Assembly (NCBI GenBank): GCA_963693085.1
Contig: OY856409.1
Coordinates: 1,532,970,472-1,533,034,471 of the forward strand
Reading direction: 5' to 3'
DNA length: 64,000 nucleotides
Source of the DNA: Alisma plantago-aquatica
Lineage: Eukaryota > Streptophyta > Magnoliopsida > Alismatales > Alismataceae
The notes beneath the pieces were generated by a model. That model ran no database searches and was not told the origin of the DNA. It was given only the letters and a program-made list of their open reading frames with translations. The position numbers were made by a program, and so were the translations under genes. Below, piece after piece: positions 10,574-21,885 of this stretch. The first letter of the stretch is position 1, and every line of letters starts with the position of its first letter.

Positions 10574-12481
10574 AGAAAAAGAATGATGATTTAGCTTGGA
10601 TTCCTAAAACTTAGAAGCTTAAATTTAACTAGTTGAGATTTGACCTAAACTGATTCTTGATATACAAATGTCATATCTCAACACAATCGAGCTCTAACTT
10701 GCATAATCTTATTTTACTTGGAATCAATAAATAGTTCTGAAAACAATACAGAAACCTGATTGGTCGAGAAATCTTCGACCGAGCAGTCAGTCGATCGAGA
10801 AATCTTTGACCGAGGAGGTCACTGATTTCAGTCTGCCGTAAAATTGCTGAATAATTTTTTGATTGATCAAGTGGCTATCTATTTGCTGTTAATGACTATT
10901 TTACATGCAAAATAAGAATAAATTCTAGAAATCATTTTTGGAACACAATATATTAAAGTTTTCCATCATGAGTTAAGATAGATATTTATGAAAATTGTGC
11001 TATAAGAAGATTGTTTGTTGAAAAAGTTGGTTAGGCATGAACAATTATAAAAATCTTGAACACTTATATGAGAATATTTTCATCTATGTTATGAATCATA
11101 TTTTTTTTCGTCAAGGAAAATTACTGTTTTCATGGTTTATTCTAAGTATTCCTTGACATATCTACATAGCAATCTTGTATTGAATTTCATGATTCTAATG
11201 TTCTATCATCATACATATGTGTTCACCATTCAGCTCTCTACATATAAAGATGTTGCTATGTTGCATTAAAAATAAGACTCCATGATGTTCATGGACTATG
11301 TCATAACACATAAAATACAAATTTCTCAATTGGTATTTTAAGAACTTGAGATATTAATCTTGCTTTCAAAGGTATATATTTTCTTGAAGAATCACATGAT
11401 TAATCTGATAATAAGATCACAAAAAGGAATATTTATTAAGGGACATCATTCATAATAGGTTCTTACTCTAAGTATTTCAAATTGATACTTATTCAAGCTA
11501 CCTGCAGAAATTATATTTCATATGTGCAATCTGCAGATTTTGCCTCTTGGTTGAAATTCAATTTGACCAAGGGGCGCTATGGTCGAAGTCAAGGTCGACC
11601 TAAAATAAGCTTGACAAAATGCTTATTTTGTACATCCTTTTACTGCACTCAACCTAAGTATCTTGATTCAAAAAATGTGTTCTAATAAAAGGATAAAATC
11701 AAATCTTACAAATCATTTGTGACCTTAGAATCCTTAAATTGTCTTAATTATAAGATTAAGGGGGAGCTCACAAAAACAAATTTGATTATAAGATTAAGAA
11801 GCTTACAAAACTTTGAAGCTTGTTATGACCTTAGTATTTTTACTCTTATGAAGAAATCTACAAATTTCATAAAAATGATATATCCTATTCTTAAAAGGAA
11901 TTCTCTAAACAAATCAGGGCTTAACATCTCGTGCATTTGGTTAGAGACATTTTTATGTACTCTAAGATTAAAGGATTCTCATTTAATTTTTAGGGCTTAA
12001 CATCCCTTGCAAAATGGATAAGAAATCAATATGTATCATAAGCCTAAGGGAATCTCATATCATTTTCAGGGCTTAACATCCCTTGTAAAATGGGTGAGAA
12101 ATCAATACACATATGCCATAAACTTCAAAGGAACTCATATCATTTCAAGGCTTAACATCCTTTGCAAATGATTGAGAAACAAATTGTGGCTAAATTTGAC
12201 ATAAAATCCCTTGATTTTAATTGGATATTTCTTTAAGGGGGAGAAAAGCTTAAAAAGAAAGACAAAAAGCCATACTAAATGATTATATTGGATATCTTTT
12301 TGAAATGACAAAGGGGGAGAAATAATATAAAATCACAAACATGAAATTAAAATGAGTTTCATAATATCTTGGCCAGCACTCACTTGCAAAACCAAAGATG
12401 GCTATAAAGGTAAATTTCAAGTATGAAACTCACATGTTTTATATTTCCTTATTTTATATTTAGGAAATGTTTGTCATCTTC
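10574..12481 (+). other. TRG-A non-coding 3' internal region
   Basis: No pol domain is present in any frame. Visible structure includes a pair of TCGGTCGA-type dyads at about 10762-10815, a conserved three-hairpin block at 11546-11629, and four degenerate repeats with the core GGCTTAACATCCCTTGCAAA at about 11915-12180. There are also several polypurine-like AAGGGGGAG tracts (about 11758, 12232, 12310) before the true one at 12482. All these recur in TRG-B and TRG-C. Confidence 0.75.
11546..11629 (+). ncRNA. Conserved three-hairpin block (TRG-A copy)
   Basis: Three consecutive inverted repeats lie here: CTTGGT/ACCAAG (11546-11551 and 11566-11571), GGTCG/CGACC (11581-11585 and 11596-11600) and a perfect 9-base AAAATAAGC/GCTTATTTT (11602-11610 and 11621-11629). 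The block is nearly identical in TRG-B (21133-21216) and TRG-C (50682-50763), although flanking non-coding DNA is much more diverged. A structured RNA signal such as packaging or dimerisation is a reasonable inference; no function is shown. Confidence 0.5.
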
Positions 12482-12495
12482 AAAAAGGGGGAGAT
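12482..12495 (+). promoter_or_regulatory. Polypurine tract of TRG-A
   Basis: AAAAAGGGGGAGAT directly precedes the 3' LTR start TGTTGG. The same sequence precedes the 3' LTRs of TRG-B and TRG-C. Confidence 0.88.
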
Positions 12496-13944
12496 TGTTG
12501 GATAAATTGACATTATGATAAATCCCTTTGTTTTGATGATGACAAACATTTCATTCTTGTTGATCTAACGAGCTACTTGAGTGTTACAGAAATGAGGTGG
12601 ATGACAAAGTACTAGGGAATCTATATGCTTGAATGCTTGTAAATTTCATGAAATGTAATCAATTGTAAACTTGTACAAATGTATAATGTACAAGTAATTA
12701 GACATCATGTAAATCAAGCATTAGATCTTCCCTAGCCAATCACTACACTTAGATAGGTCATCCCCTTCAATAGTGTCACATATGCACACTCATACATGCA
12801 CTTAAGCACTTTATTCAAAACATTGAAACATGGTCAATCTCGGTCGACAAACTCCTCGGCCGAGACACTCTCGGTCGACAAACTTCTCGATCGAGAATGA
12901 CCCAAGTAGCCGTTAGACACAGATGAGAAGGTAGTTGGCAGTTGGAGATGAACGTTGCTAACACTTGATCCAGAGAGCCTGTCGGTCGACAAAACTTCGA
13001 CCGAATAGGCATCTCGGTCGACAATTTCTTGACCGTGATGGACTCTGACAGCAACTGCAAAATTAATTAACTAAGTCGTTGTTAAAGCAACAAACTTTTA
13101 CGGCTAGTTAAGCACTTAGAACCCCCTAGAAAGTGTCTAGAACGTCCTTAAGCACTTGTAGGACATTCCTATAAATAGGACATGCCTTAGGACACCTAAA
13201 CTCACTAATTCCACACTTGAGATAATCTTTGAGCATACACTTGCATTTGTAATCTGTTTTGAGAAATTGAGCAACACTTACTTTGGCTATCTTTCTACTT
13301 GCTCAAATTTCGTGTCCCATAGGATAGCATCTCCTTTCCACTGCAATTACACTTCCATACACATTGGTTAGGAGATCAAAACGCTTGATATAGGAAATCA
13401 AGCCTTGTGCTTCAAAGGATAAGTTGTACATTTCCATTTTTCTTTCTTGTTCCTTTTATTGCTTGTATTCTCCTTGCTACTCCTAGGGTTGGAGGCTGCG
13501 GATTGGAGAAGGTTCTTCTCGGAGGAGAAGGTTGACTTTAGGATACTTCAAGAAGGCTATTGCAAAGGGAAGCTACTTCAAGAAGGCTATTGCAACGGGA
13601 AGCTACTTCAGGAGGAAGGCTGCTTCAAGGTTGGTGCAATTACTTCATGGTGAAGGCTGCTTCAAGGTTGGTGCAATTACTTCAAGGTGAAGGCTGCTTG
13701 AAGGGTTTAGGGAAAGAATTGTAATTTTATGTAAAGTCCTTACGAGGTAATAAAAGTTAATTTTTTCGAAATCTCGGTTGGGTAAGCAACCGGGTAGTGG
13801 ACTGACTACCTTAGTATTTGCTAAGGTTAGGAACCACTATAAACCCTTGTCTCCTTGTCCAATATTCTTGTGGTTGGTTGTCTGAGTTAAATAATTGTTA
13901 AATATCTTTAAAACCCTATTCACCCCCCCTCTAGTGGTTTTTCA
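12496..13944 (+). repeat. TRG-A 3' LTR
   Basis: This 1,449-base copy runs from TGTTGGATAAATTG to GTGGTTTTTCA and is followed by the duplication GTCTT at 13945-13949. The dyads CTCGGTCGA...TCG(G/A)CCGAG lie at about 12838-13036 and the TATA box at 13169-13179. Confidence 0.9.
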
Positions 13945-13949
13945 GTCTT

Positions 13950-15398
13950 TACCTTCTCTAAGGCTAAGACATCATTCCCCATCAAAAGTATGTCATCCAC
14001 ATACAATATGAGGAATGTGGTCGAGCTCCCACTAACCTTCTTGTACACACAAGGTTCATCTTCATTTTGAATAAAGCCAAACACTTTGACTTCTTCATCA
14101 AATCAAAGATTCCAACTCTTGGACGCTTGCTTCAATCCATAGATTGATCTTTGCAACTTACAGACTTTATTGGCATTCTTTGGATCTACAAAACCTTGAG
14201 GTTGTGTCATGTACACATCCTCATGTATATTCCCATTAAGAAATGCGATTTTAACATCCATATGCCAAATCTCATAGTCATAATAAGCTGCAATAGCAAG
14301 CATGATCTTGATGGACTTAATCATGGCAACTGGAGAAAAGGTTTCGTCATAGTCAACACCTTGAACTTGTCGAAATTCCTTTGCAACCAATCTGCCTTTA
14401 TAAGTTTGCACATTGCCATCCATGTCGGTCTTTTTCTTGAAGACCCACTTGCACCCTATGGGTTTTACCCCTTCGGGTGGTTCCACCAAAGTCCATACTT
14501 TGTTGGAGTACATGGATTCCATCTCGGATCTCATGGCTTCAAGCCATTTCTCAAAATATGGTCCCTCCATAGCCTCTACGTAGGTAGTTGGATCATCATC
14601 TATGATCAACTCTCCACCTTCCTGAGTTACAAGGTATCCAAACCTCTTAGGTTCAAGGCGAGTCCTACTAGATCTACGAGGTCCTTGTGTTACCTGAGGA
14701 GACTGAGATTCCACAACACCTTGTGAATCTACATTTTCCTCTGTTACATCTACCGGTTCAATGTTTTCTTGTTGGGCTTGAACCTCTTCAAGCTCTATAT
14801 TCCTCCCACTATTTCCTTTGGAAATAAATTCCTTCTCTAGGAACACAACATCTGTGGAAACAAACACTTTGTTGTCAGTATGGTGGTATAGATAATATCC
14901 CTTGGTCTCCTTGGGATATCCAACAAAATAACATTTATCGGATTTGGGTCCAAGCTTATCAGGAAACATTTTCTTGACATAAGCCCCACAACCCCAAATC
15001 TTCATAAAAGAAAAATTGGGATGCTTCCCAGTCCATATCTCATATGGTGTCTTTTGAACCGATTTAGATGGTACACGATTAAGTGTAAACGCGGCGGTTT
15101 CAATAGCATAACCCCATAAAGAAATTGGAAGATCAACAAAACTCATCATTGATCGCACCATATCCAACAATGTGTGATTCCTTCTTTTAGACACACCATT
15201 ATGCTCTGGTGTTCTAGGCGGAGTCCATTGTGATACAATACCACAGGCTCGCATAAGGTCCTCAAACTCCTGGCTCAAGTATTCTCCACCTCGATCGGAA
15301 CGAAGTGCCTTAATACTTTTACCAAGATGGTTCTGTACTTCATTCATGAAATCCTTGAACCTTTCAAGGGTTTCTGACTTACGTTTCATCAGGTACAC
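13950..15398 (-). pseudogene. pol: COP1 pol: integrase core to reverse transcriptase active site
   Basis: The main frame is 15398-14103 and continues past a stop into 13950. The integrase part has the second catalytic Asp (R-S-D-R-G-G-E-Y). The catalytic Glu, normally in N-G-V-x-E-R, is Lys here (H-N-G-V-S-K-R-R-N), so strand transfer would fail. Reverse transcriptase follows: W-T-L-V-E-P-P, K-W-V-F-K-K-K, G-R-L-V-A-K, M-D-V-K-x-A-F-L-N-G with the first catalytic Asp, and Y-G-L-K-Q-A-S. After W-N-L a TGA, probably from CGA, interrupts the frame. The Y-V-D-D active-site motif is at 13992-14003. TRG-A then splits the gene. Confidence 0.92.
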
Positions 15399-15404
15399 AT
15401 AGCC

Positions 15405-15851
15405 TTACCTACTGAAGTCATCAGTAAAGGTAATGAAGTACTCATACCCACCTCTGGAATTAGTTCTAAAAGGCCCACATACATCAGTATGTATGAGTCC
15501 TAATAGATCACTAGCTCTCTCACCTTTACCTGAAAAGGGAGTCTTGGTCATCTTGCCCAACAAACAAGATTCACATGTCTCTATTGATTCATAATCAAAA
15601 GAGTCTAGATAACCATCTTTATGGAGTCTAGAAATGCGCTTGTCATTTATGTGCCCTAGACGACAATGCCAGAGATATGTTTTGTTTGAGTCATTGAGTT
15701 TTTGCCTTTTGGTGTTTACGTTGTATACACTTGTCTCCAAGCCTATCAAGTATAGACCATAAGACATAGGGGCACTGCCATAAAAGATCCCATCTTTAGA
15801 AATAAAACACTTTCCATTCTTAATAAGAAATTGAAATCCATCTTTGTCCAA
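15405..15851 (-). pseudogene. pol: COP1 pol: GAG-pre-integrase and integrase N-terminal half
   Basis: This frame carries the copia pre-integrase zinc-binding pattern H-x3-H ... C-x2-C (W-H-C-R-L-G-H, then C-E-S-C-L) and the first integrase Asp in I-H-T-D-V-C-G-P-F, ending D-D-F-S-R before a stop at 15402-15404 that replaces a Tyr codon. It is continuous with the next frame at 15398 and is preceded, after one more stop at 15891-15893, by the protease frame. Confidence 0.9.
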
Positions 15852-15890
15852 ACAAGATACAGAAATGATATTCCTATTTATGGTAGGTAA

Positions 15891-16403
15891 TTAATAGCAG
15901 TTCTTCAACTCTATTATTAGCCCACTAGGTAGAGTTAACTCATAGGTTCCTACGGCACTGGCGGCAACTCTTGCCCCATTGTCTACACGTAGTTCAACCT
16001 TGCCTTTTTCCAAAGGCCTACTTCTCTTAAGATCCTTCACATTTGAACAAATGTGAGATCCACATCCGGTATCAAGTACCCATGAAGAAGAAGTAGTAAA
16101 GTTAATCTCTATCGCGTATACACCAGAAGTAGAGATCTCTATCTCCGACTTCTTCTTCCATTGTCCCTTCAATCCTCTCCATGTAAAAGAAATTGGTTTG
16201 GCAAGAGAACACTTCTCTCCCTTACCTACTTTCTTCTTCACCAACGCATTAAGCGTACATAGAGTGGATTCTAAGGCTCCTGATATATCTGGATTGTGCA
16301 AAATACTTCTCACAGTCCTCAACCAATTATGAAATTTATTCTCAATTAATTTGCCCATTTTTAAAGATGATTCTTTTGCCATTCTACAAGAGAAAATTTG
16401 CAT
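15891..16403 (-). pseudogene. gag-pol: COP1 Gag remnant fused to protease
   Basis: On the minus strand a 170-codon frame starts M-A-K-E-S-S and passes within about 95 residues into the copia protease motif W-V-L-D-T-G-C-G-S-H-I-C (catalytic Asp kept), followed by V-D-N-G-A and L-P-S-G. A normal copia Gag would occupy some 250-350 residues and include a zinc knuckle, and both are absent. An internal deletion has therefore removed most of Gag while keeping the frame open. The frame ends N-C-Y then TAA. COP1 could not form particles with its own Gag. Confidence 0.8.
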
Positions 16404-16976
16404 TTGTCAAAACCTTTTTGATTCGATTTGAATAAAATTGATGATAGTTAATTAGGCCTTTAATTAATTACCGCTCCCACTATTTTGACTCAAATTGATA
16501 TCCCTCACCATCAATTCGGAAGATTGCAGCGTACAATCTTCTAGTGGGTTAAGATCCTAGAATCCTCTAAGACATGGACCAGCTTTGGCTGTCACCCACA
16601 ACTCAGATCTTCCGAGTAGGCAACTCTTGCCAATTGCATCATATGCAACTCTTGATGAATGAACATGCAAAACACCTTGCCATGAACATTATGTGCCTCT
16701 GGGCTTATATGCTCTAAGAATCACCAGTTAAGTCTAACCCAAAAGCCGACATGGTAAACATGCACCCTGCTTTGGCAGAACCTACATGTCGACCCTTCAC
16801 ACTTCCACAAGATAGACGACGCACCACACTTTGGCGTAACCTATGCTTGGTCGATCAAGTTTTCCATGTGTGTCACTAATAGAAGGCATATAAGACTTAA
16901 TATTTTAATGAGGGATTTTGATTTATATATACAAATACATATCCAATCACCACAATATATAGTAAGTATCATATAC
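16404..16976 (-). other. COP1 leader, part next to Gag
   Basis: No coding is seen. On the sense strand it leads into the ATG at 16403. The rest of the leader is beyond TRG-B at 23312-24091. TATAC at 16972-16976 is the target duplication of TRG-B. Confidence 0.6.
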
Positions 16977-18382
16977 TGTTGGATAAATTGGATATTATGA
17001 TAAATCCCTTTGTTTTGATTATGACAAACATTTCACTCTTATTAATCTAACGAGCTACTTGAGTGTGCAGGATGACAAAGTAGCAAGGGAAAATCCAAGA
17101 GCTTACTTAGTTATATTTTCATGCAATGTAATCAATGTTGTAAAACTTGTACAAATATATAATGTACAAGTACTTAGAATTGCATGTAAATCAAGCGTTA
17201 GATTTTCCCTAGCCAAACACCATAGTTAGACATGTCATCCCACTTGAATAGAATCACCTTTTCACACTCACACATATAATTAGTGCTTAAAATGAAACCT
17301 TGAAACAGGATCATTCTCGGTCGACAAACTCCTCGACCGAGACACTCTCGGTCGACAATCTTCTCGACCGAGAAAGATCCAAAGTAGCCGTTAGACACAA
17401 CAGACAAGTTAGTTGGCAGTTGAAGAAAGACGTTGCAAATCACTTGTTCCAGAGAGCCTGTCGGTCGACAAAAGTTCGACCGAGTAGGTGTCTCGGTCGA
17501 CCATTTGTCGACCGAGATGGTCTCTGACAGCAACTGCAGAATAAAGCAACTAGCCGTTACTAACGCACCTAACTTATACCTAACGGCTAGTTAAGCACTT
17601 AGAATCCCCTAGAAGTTTTCTAGAACGTCCTTAAGTATCCATAGGCCATTCCTATAAATAGGACATGCCTTAGGACACCAAAAGACATCCAAGATATACT
17701 TGTGCTATACTTGAGCTTGTATACTCACTTGCAATCTGTTTTAGAGCAATAGAGCAAATTCTACACTTGCCATTCATTCCTATTGCTCCCATTTCGTGTC
17801 CTATAGGCTAGTATCTCCTATCCACTACAATCACATTGTCAGACACATTGGTTAGGAGATCTACACGCTTGATATAGGCAAATCAAGCCTTGGGCTTAAA
17901 GGATAAGTTGTAATTTCCTTTTTCTTTCTTGTTCCTTTTTTATCTTTTGTACTCTCCTTGCTACTCCTAGGGTTGGAGGCTGCGGATTGGAGAGGGTTGA
18001 CTTCTCAGGTGGAGAAGGGGACTTCAAGCTACTTCAAGAAGGCTATCGCACGGGAAGCTACTTCAGAAGGCTGGTGCATCTACTTCAAGGGAAGGCTGCT
18101 TCAAGGTTGGGCGATTACTTCTAGGTGAAGGCTGCTTGAAGGGTTTGGGAAAAGAAATTGTATTTTATGTAAAGTCCTTGCGAGGTAATAAAATAAATTT
18201 CTTTTCAAATCCCGGTTGGGTAAGCAACCGGGTAGTGGACTGACGGCCTTAGTATTTGCTAAGGTTGGAACCACTCTAAACCCCTGTCTCCTTGTCCAAT
18301 ATTTTCATTGTGGTTGTTTGAGTTTAAAATTATTATTAAAATCTTTATAAAACTCTATTCACCCCCCCTCTAGTAGTTTTCA
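16977..18382 (+). repeat. TRG-B 5' LTR
   Basis: This 1,406-base LTR has four clean dyads: CTCGGTCGA/TCGACCGAG at 17316-17341 and 17347-17372, TCGGTCGA/TCGACCGA at 17461-17483, and TCTCGGTCGA/TCGACCGAGA at 17491-17517. Stems are 8-10 bases and loops 7-8 bases. The TATA box CTATAAATAGG follows at 17652-17662. Confidence 0.92.
17316..17517. repeat. Dyad array in TRG U3
   Basis: Two pairs of short inverted repeats on the core TCGGTCGA flank a spacer of about 90 bases. Equivalent arrays are at 7776-7977, 12838-13036, 22225-22426, 47250-47472 and 51887-52117. A related pair recurs downstream of gag (10762-10815, 19625-19682, 49537-49592). Each contains CG dinucleotides in a symmetric setting and often a GTCGAC. 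Confidence 0.85.
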
Positions 18383-18384
18383 AT

Positions 18385-18396
18385 TGGTATCAGAGC
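18385..18396 (+). promoter_or_regulatory. Primer binding site of TRG-B
   Basis: TGGTATCAGAGC, two bases after the 5' LTR; a perfect initiator Met-tRNA match. Confidence 0.92.
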
Positions 18397-18483
18397 AGGC
18401 TTCAAGGAGCCCTAACAAGGTCTTGAAGAGATGAAGGGAGGAGGTGACTACAACCAAAGGAGCATGGACAAATATTCAACAAG

Positions 18484-19395
18484 TTGTATGCAAACTTAGG
18501 AACAAAGCAATCTACATCTAGATGTCCATGGAGGTCAAAGAAGGAAGATGCACATAAAGAATGTCTCATTGCTACAATAAGTGAGGAAGAAGAAGAAGAG
18601 GTAAGTCTTTTAGATTTATCAAAAGAAGATCTAATTGCTAGTCTAGAAGAAATGCATGAAAAATACATTGAATGCAAGAAGAAATTGAAGAAATCAAATA
18701 AAGAAAATGATGATCTAAATGCTAGACTTCTTGCTCTTACATCTGAAAATGACGATTTATATGCCAAATTGAATACTCTTGGTTTTGAAAAAGATAGCAT
18801 TGTTTCTGAAAATCGTACTCTAAAATCATCTCAAAGTAGTAGTGAGGTGAAGATTTTCACTCTAGAAACAAATTATGATCTTCTATGTCAAGAAAAAGCT
18901 GAACTGCTTGCAAAGTTAAATGATATTAAAAAACAACCTGTTTTGTGTACACATCTAGATTATGATAATATAGTAAAAGAAAGGAATTCTTTATCATCAA
19001 ATCTAGATCAAGCAAAACTAGACATCAAGAAAAGAATGGATGAGATAGCCAAGCTACAACAACAAGTTCGTAGTTTGAATAACAATGGCATTCTTGACCA
19101 AATTCTAGATAATCCTTATCAACAAATTGGAAGGAGTGGACTAGGTTATAAGCCTAAAGGTAAATCTCATCAAGAACCTAGTTGGAGAAGGACACAAGCG
19201 AGTCAATCAATGAATGTACATAGAGGCAAACATACATTTGTACAAAAGAACAACCTAGACCAAAATCATAGAAAGAGATATGAGGTTGATTCTATATGTT
19301 GCCACTATTGTTTACGTCTTGGACATTACTCCTTCTCCTGCCCATACAAGAAAAAGGATGTTGAGTTGGTATGGGTTCCAAAATCCCCAAATTGA
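18484..19395 (+). pseudogene. gag: TRG-B shortened Gag (coiled coil plus C-terminal zinc knuckle)
   Basis: The frame is open for 303 codons from a TTG at 18484 but has no ATG near its beginning. The ATG at the usual gag position (18432) is in another frame that soon stops, so a frameshift lies between. The N-terminal UBN2 domain and the first zinc knuckle are missing. The remaining protein starts R-C-P-W-R-S-K, continues with an acidic stretch and a long coiled coil similar to TRG-A, and ends with C-H-Y-C-L-R-L-G-H-Y-S-F-S-C at residues 273-286 and the tail V-W-V-P-K. TRG-C has the same deletion junction. Confidence 0.82.
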
Positions 19396-21871
19396 TTCGA
19401 TTAGACTAAGTTGAGATATGACCAAAGCCTTTAATTTGCATATCTTTATGTCTATCTCAACTTAACATGTAGGGATAATAAATCGAAACTTAAAAGATTT
19501 GATTCAAAGGTTATCTTGATCTAAATTAAACTAAACTTTCAAATTGCATAATTAAATTAAAATAATATAAATTTTACTTGAAAACTATTACTGAAACACA
19601 TTTCAGAAACAATACAGAAACTTTCTCGGTCGAGAAACTGTTCGACCGAGAACACTTTCGGTCGAGCAATAGTCGACCGAGCAAATTACTGTTTTCAAGT
19701 TCTGCTGTATCTATTTTTTGTGTTGCTATCAATTTGTTATAAATGTTTGATCAAGATTAAATTGCAGGAAATATTTTGAATCAAATCATATTGATCTCTC
19801 TACATCATGAATATAAAATCTTTAAACATATTGCAAAAATGATATATGAAGACTGATTTTTGAACAAAACTCCTTGGTTAAGAAAGTTTATTAAGTATGT
19901 TCATAGTTTGTCTTAAAACTGAAAACTCATGAAACATGAATAAGATTCTTTTGGACTATCACCAAATTGATTTGAAAATGAATCATGGAAATTACTGTTT
20001 CACATGGATTATCCTAAGTATTTCTTGATCCATGTATGCAAACCATGAATAGTCATTGCTCTTTATCATTGTGATTCAGTTCATATGAAGATATCATTAT
20101 GCACAAATGATAAAACTAAATGGCACAAATGCATTTCACATATAAGTACTCAAATTGGAAATCTACAGTAAAATTGCTGAATAATCTTTTGACGGATCTA
20201 TGTGCCATCTATTTGTTGTTAATGACTATTTTACATGCAAAACTAGTTGAAGATCTTTTTGATATCATCATGTTTAGAATTAACTATTTCACATGATTTT
20301 CTAAAGTATCTCCTTGTCTATCTATCATGTGTTATGACATGATTACAATTACTGTATCTCATGAAATAATTATGGTTCTATCATTGCATCATGGGTATGC
20401 TTTCACTATTTTATCATTCAACTCATAAAAATGATGCTATGCTACATAGAACAAATGGAAAATGATTATTGTATACATGACTTCTTGATGATTTATAGCA
20501 AGCAAATGTGTTATTGGTGATTTATTGCTTAGACATAGAACTTTAAGGTTTGAAATAAAATGAAGAATTTCTCAATAGGTATCTATAAGAAATTGAGATA
20601 TTAATCATGCCTTCATTGTTAAGAAGATGTTTTTATATTAAGTATCACTTAACATGCTTCATTATGCTTTGACTCATATATACAAATCTTGAATGATCAT
20701 TATAATTGTATATATCATAAAAGCATCTTAACATAATAGAAAATAATTGTGGACACAGCTTGTGATGATGATGGTTTTATGACAAGCCAAAACGGTACTT
20801 CTTAGAACAAAATATTAATGTTTTTATCTATTTGCTTGTTCTAAGAAATTAAAAGCAAAAAGCTTGACTTTAAGATATTAATCTTGCTTTCAAAATATAT
20901 GTTTCTAAAAGACTCTTATGATAAGGGTATAATAAGAAATGGGATTTGATACTTATGTACCCATCGCAAAGCATATGAAACATCATATAAAACATGCATT
21001 CTAGAAAAATCAAGGTCAAAGACTTCACTATGATGCTCATATTAATAAGTATATCTTAAATATGCTTCAAATTGATATTTATAGCTATCTGCAGAAATGA
21101 ATGTCTATCTTGGAAATCTGCAGAATTTGCCTCTTGGTTAAAATTAAAATTGACCAAGGGGCGCTATGGTCGTAGTCAAGGGCGACCTAAAATAAGCTTT
21201 GACAAAATGCTTATTTGGACATTATTCTATTGTACTTAATCTTAGTATACTTTTGATAAAGGTCAAAATCAACATTTAAAATTATTTGTAACCTTAGAAG
21301 CATTAAATTGCTTAAATTATAAGATTAAGGGGGAGCTCATAAAAACAAATTTGATTAATTGATTAAGAAGTTTAGAAAAACATTTGAAGCTTGATACGAC
21401 CTTAGTATTTTTACTCTTAGTTAGGAAGAAATGTATAAATTTCATAAAATTGATATATTTTGTACTTAAAGGAATCTTATTTAATTTAGGGCTTCACATC
21501 CCTTGATAGATGAGACATAAAAACACTTATCATAAAAGGATTCTCATATCATTTCAAGGCTTCACATCCTTTGCAAATGATTGAGAAACAAATTGTGGAT
21601 AAATTCGACAAAAGATCCATGTTTCTAATAGGATATCTAATTAAGGGGGAGCTTAATATAAAATTAAGGGGAAAAAAAATTAAAAGTTGGATATCTTTTT
21701 GAAATGACAAAGGGGGAGAAAGAATATAAAATCAAAAATATAAATGAGTTTCATCTTGATGGCCAGCACTCACTTGTAAAACAAGAATGGCTACAAACGG
21801 TAATTCTCAGGTATGAAATTCACATGTTTTTATATTTCCTTATTTATATTTTGGAAATGTTTGTCATCTTC
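19396..21871 (+). other. TRG-B non-coding 3' internal region
   Basis: About 2.5 kb without a coding domain. It holds a TCGGTCGA-type dyad pair at 19625-19682, the conserved hairpin block at 21133-21216, two or three degenerate GGCTTCACATCC repeats at about 21488-21590, and purine tracts AAGGGGGAG at about 21327, 21644 and 21710. The ATG-started frame at 21704-21895 runs into the LTR and is not credible. Confidence 0.75.
21133..21216 (+). ncRNA. Conserved three-hairpin block (TRG-B copy)
   Basis: The inverted repeats are CTTGGT/ACCAAG (21133-21138, 21153-21158), GGTCG/CGACC (21168-21172, 21183-21187) and AAATAAGC/GCTTATTT (21190-21197, 21209-21216). Order and spacing match TRG-A and TRG-C. 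Confidence 0.5.
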
Positions 21872-21885
21872 AAAAAGGGGGAGAT

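Larger units (their letters stand above)
7432..13944 (+). mobile_element. TRG-A: gag-only copia-type LTR retrotransposon
   Basis: This 6.5-kb element has LTRs at 7432-8879 and 12496-13944 (TGTTGG...TTTTCA), 5-base duplications GTCTT, a perfect primer site at 8882-8893 and the polypurine tract AAAAAGGGGGAGAT at 12482-12495. The only coding region is a Gag of the UBN2 plus zinc-knuckle type. The 1.9 kb between gag and the 3' LTR carries no protease, integrase or reverse transcriptase. That structure fits TR-GAG elements, non-autonomous LTR elements that keep gag and need pol from elsewhere. It shares architecture with TRG-B and TRG-C. LTR copies differ by a few percent by eye. Confidence 0.9.

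Noticed and set aside
14151..14726. 191-codon plus-strand frame
   Set aside because: It is the antisense shadow of the COP1 reverse transcriptase.
17300..17527. 75-codon frames across the TRG-B dyad arrays, also 22209-22436
   Set aside because: They simply translate the dyad array and both strands are open there; no protein family is recognised.
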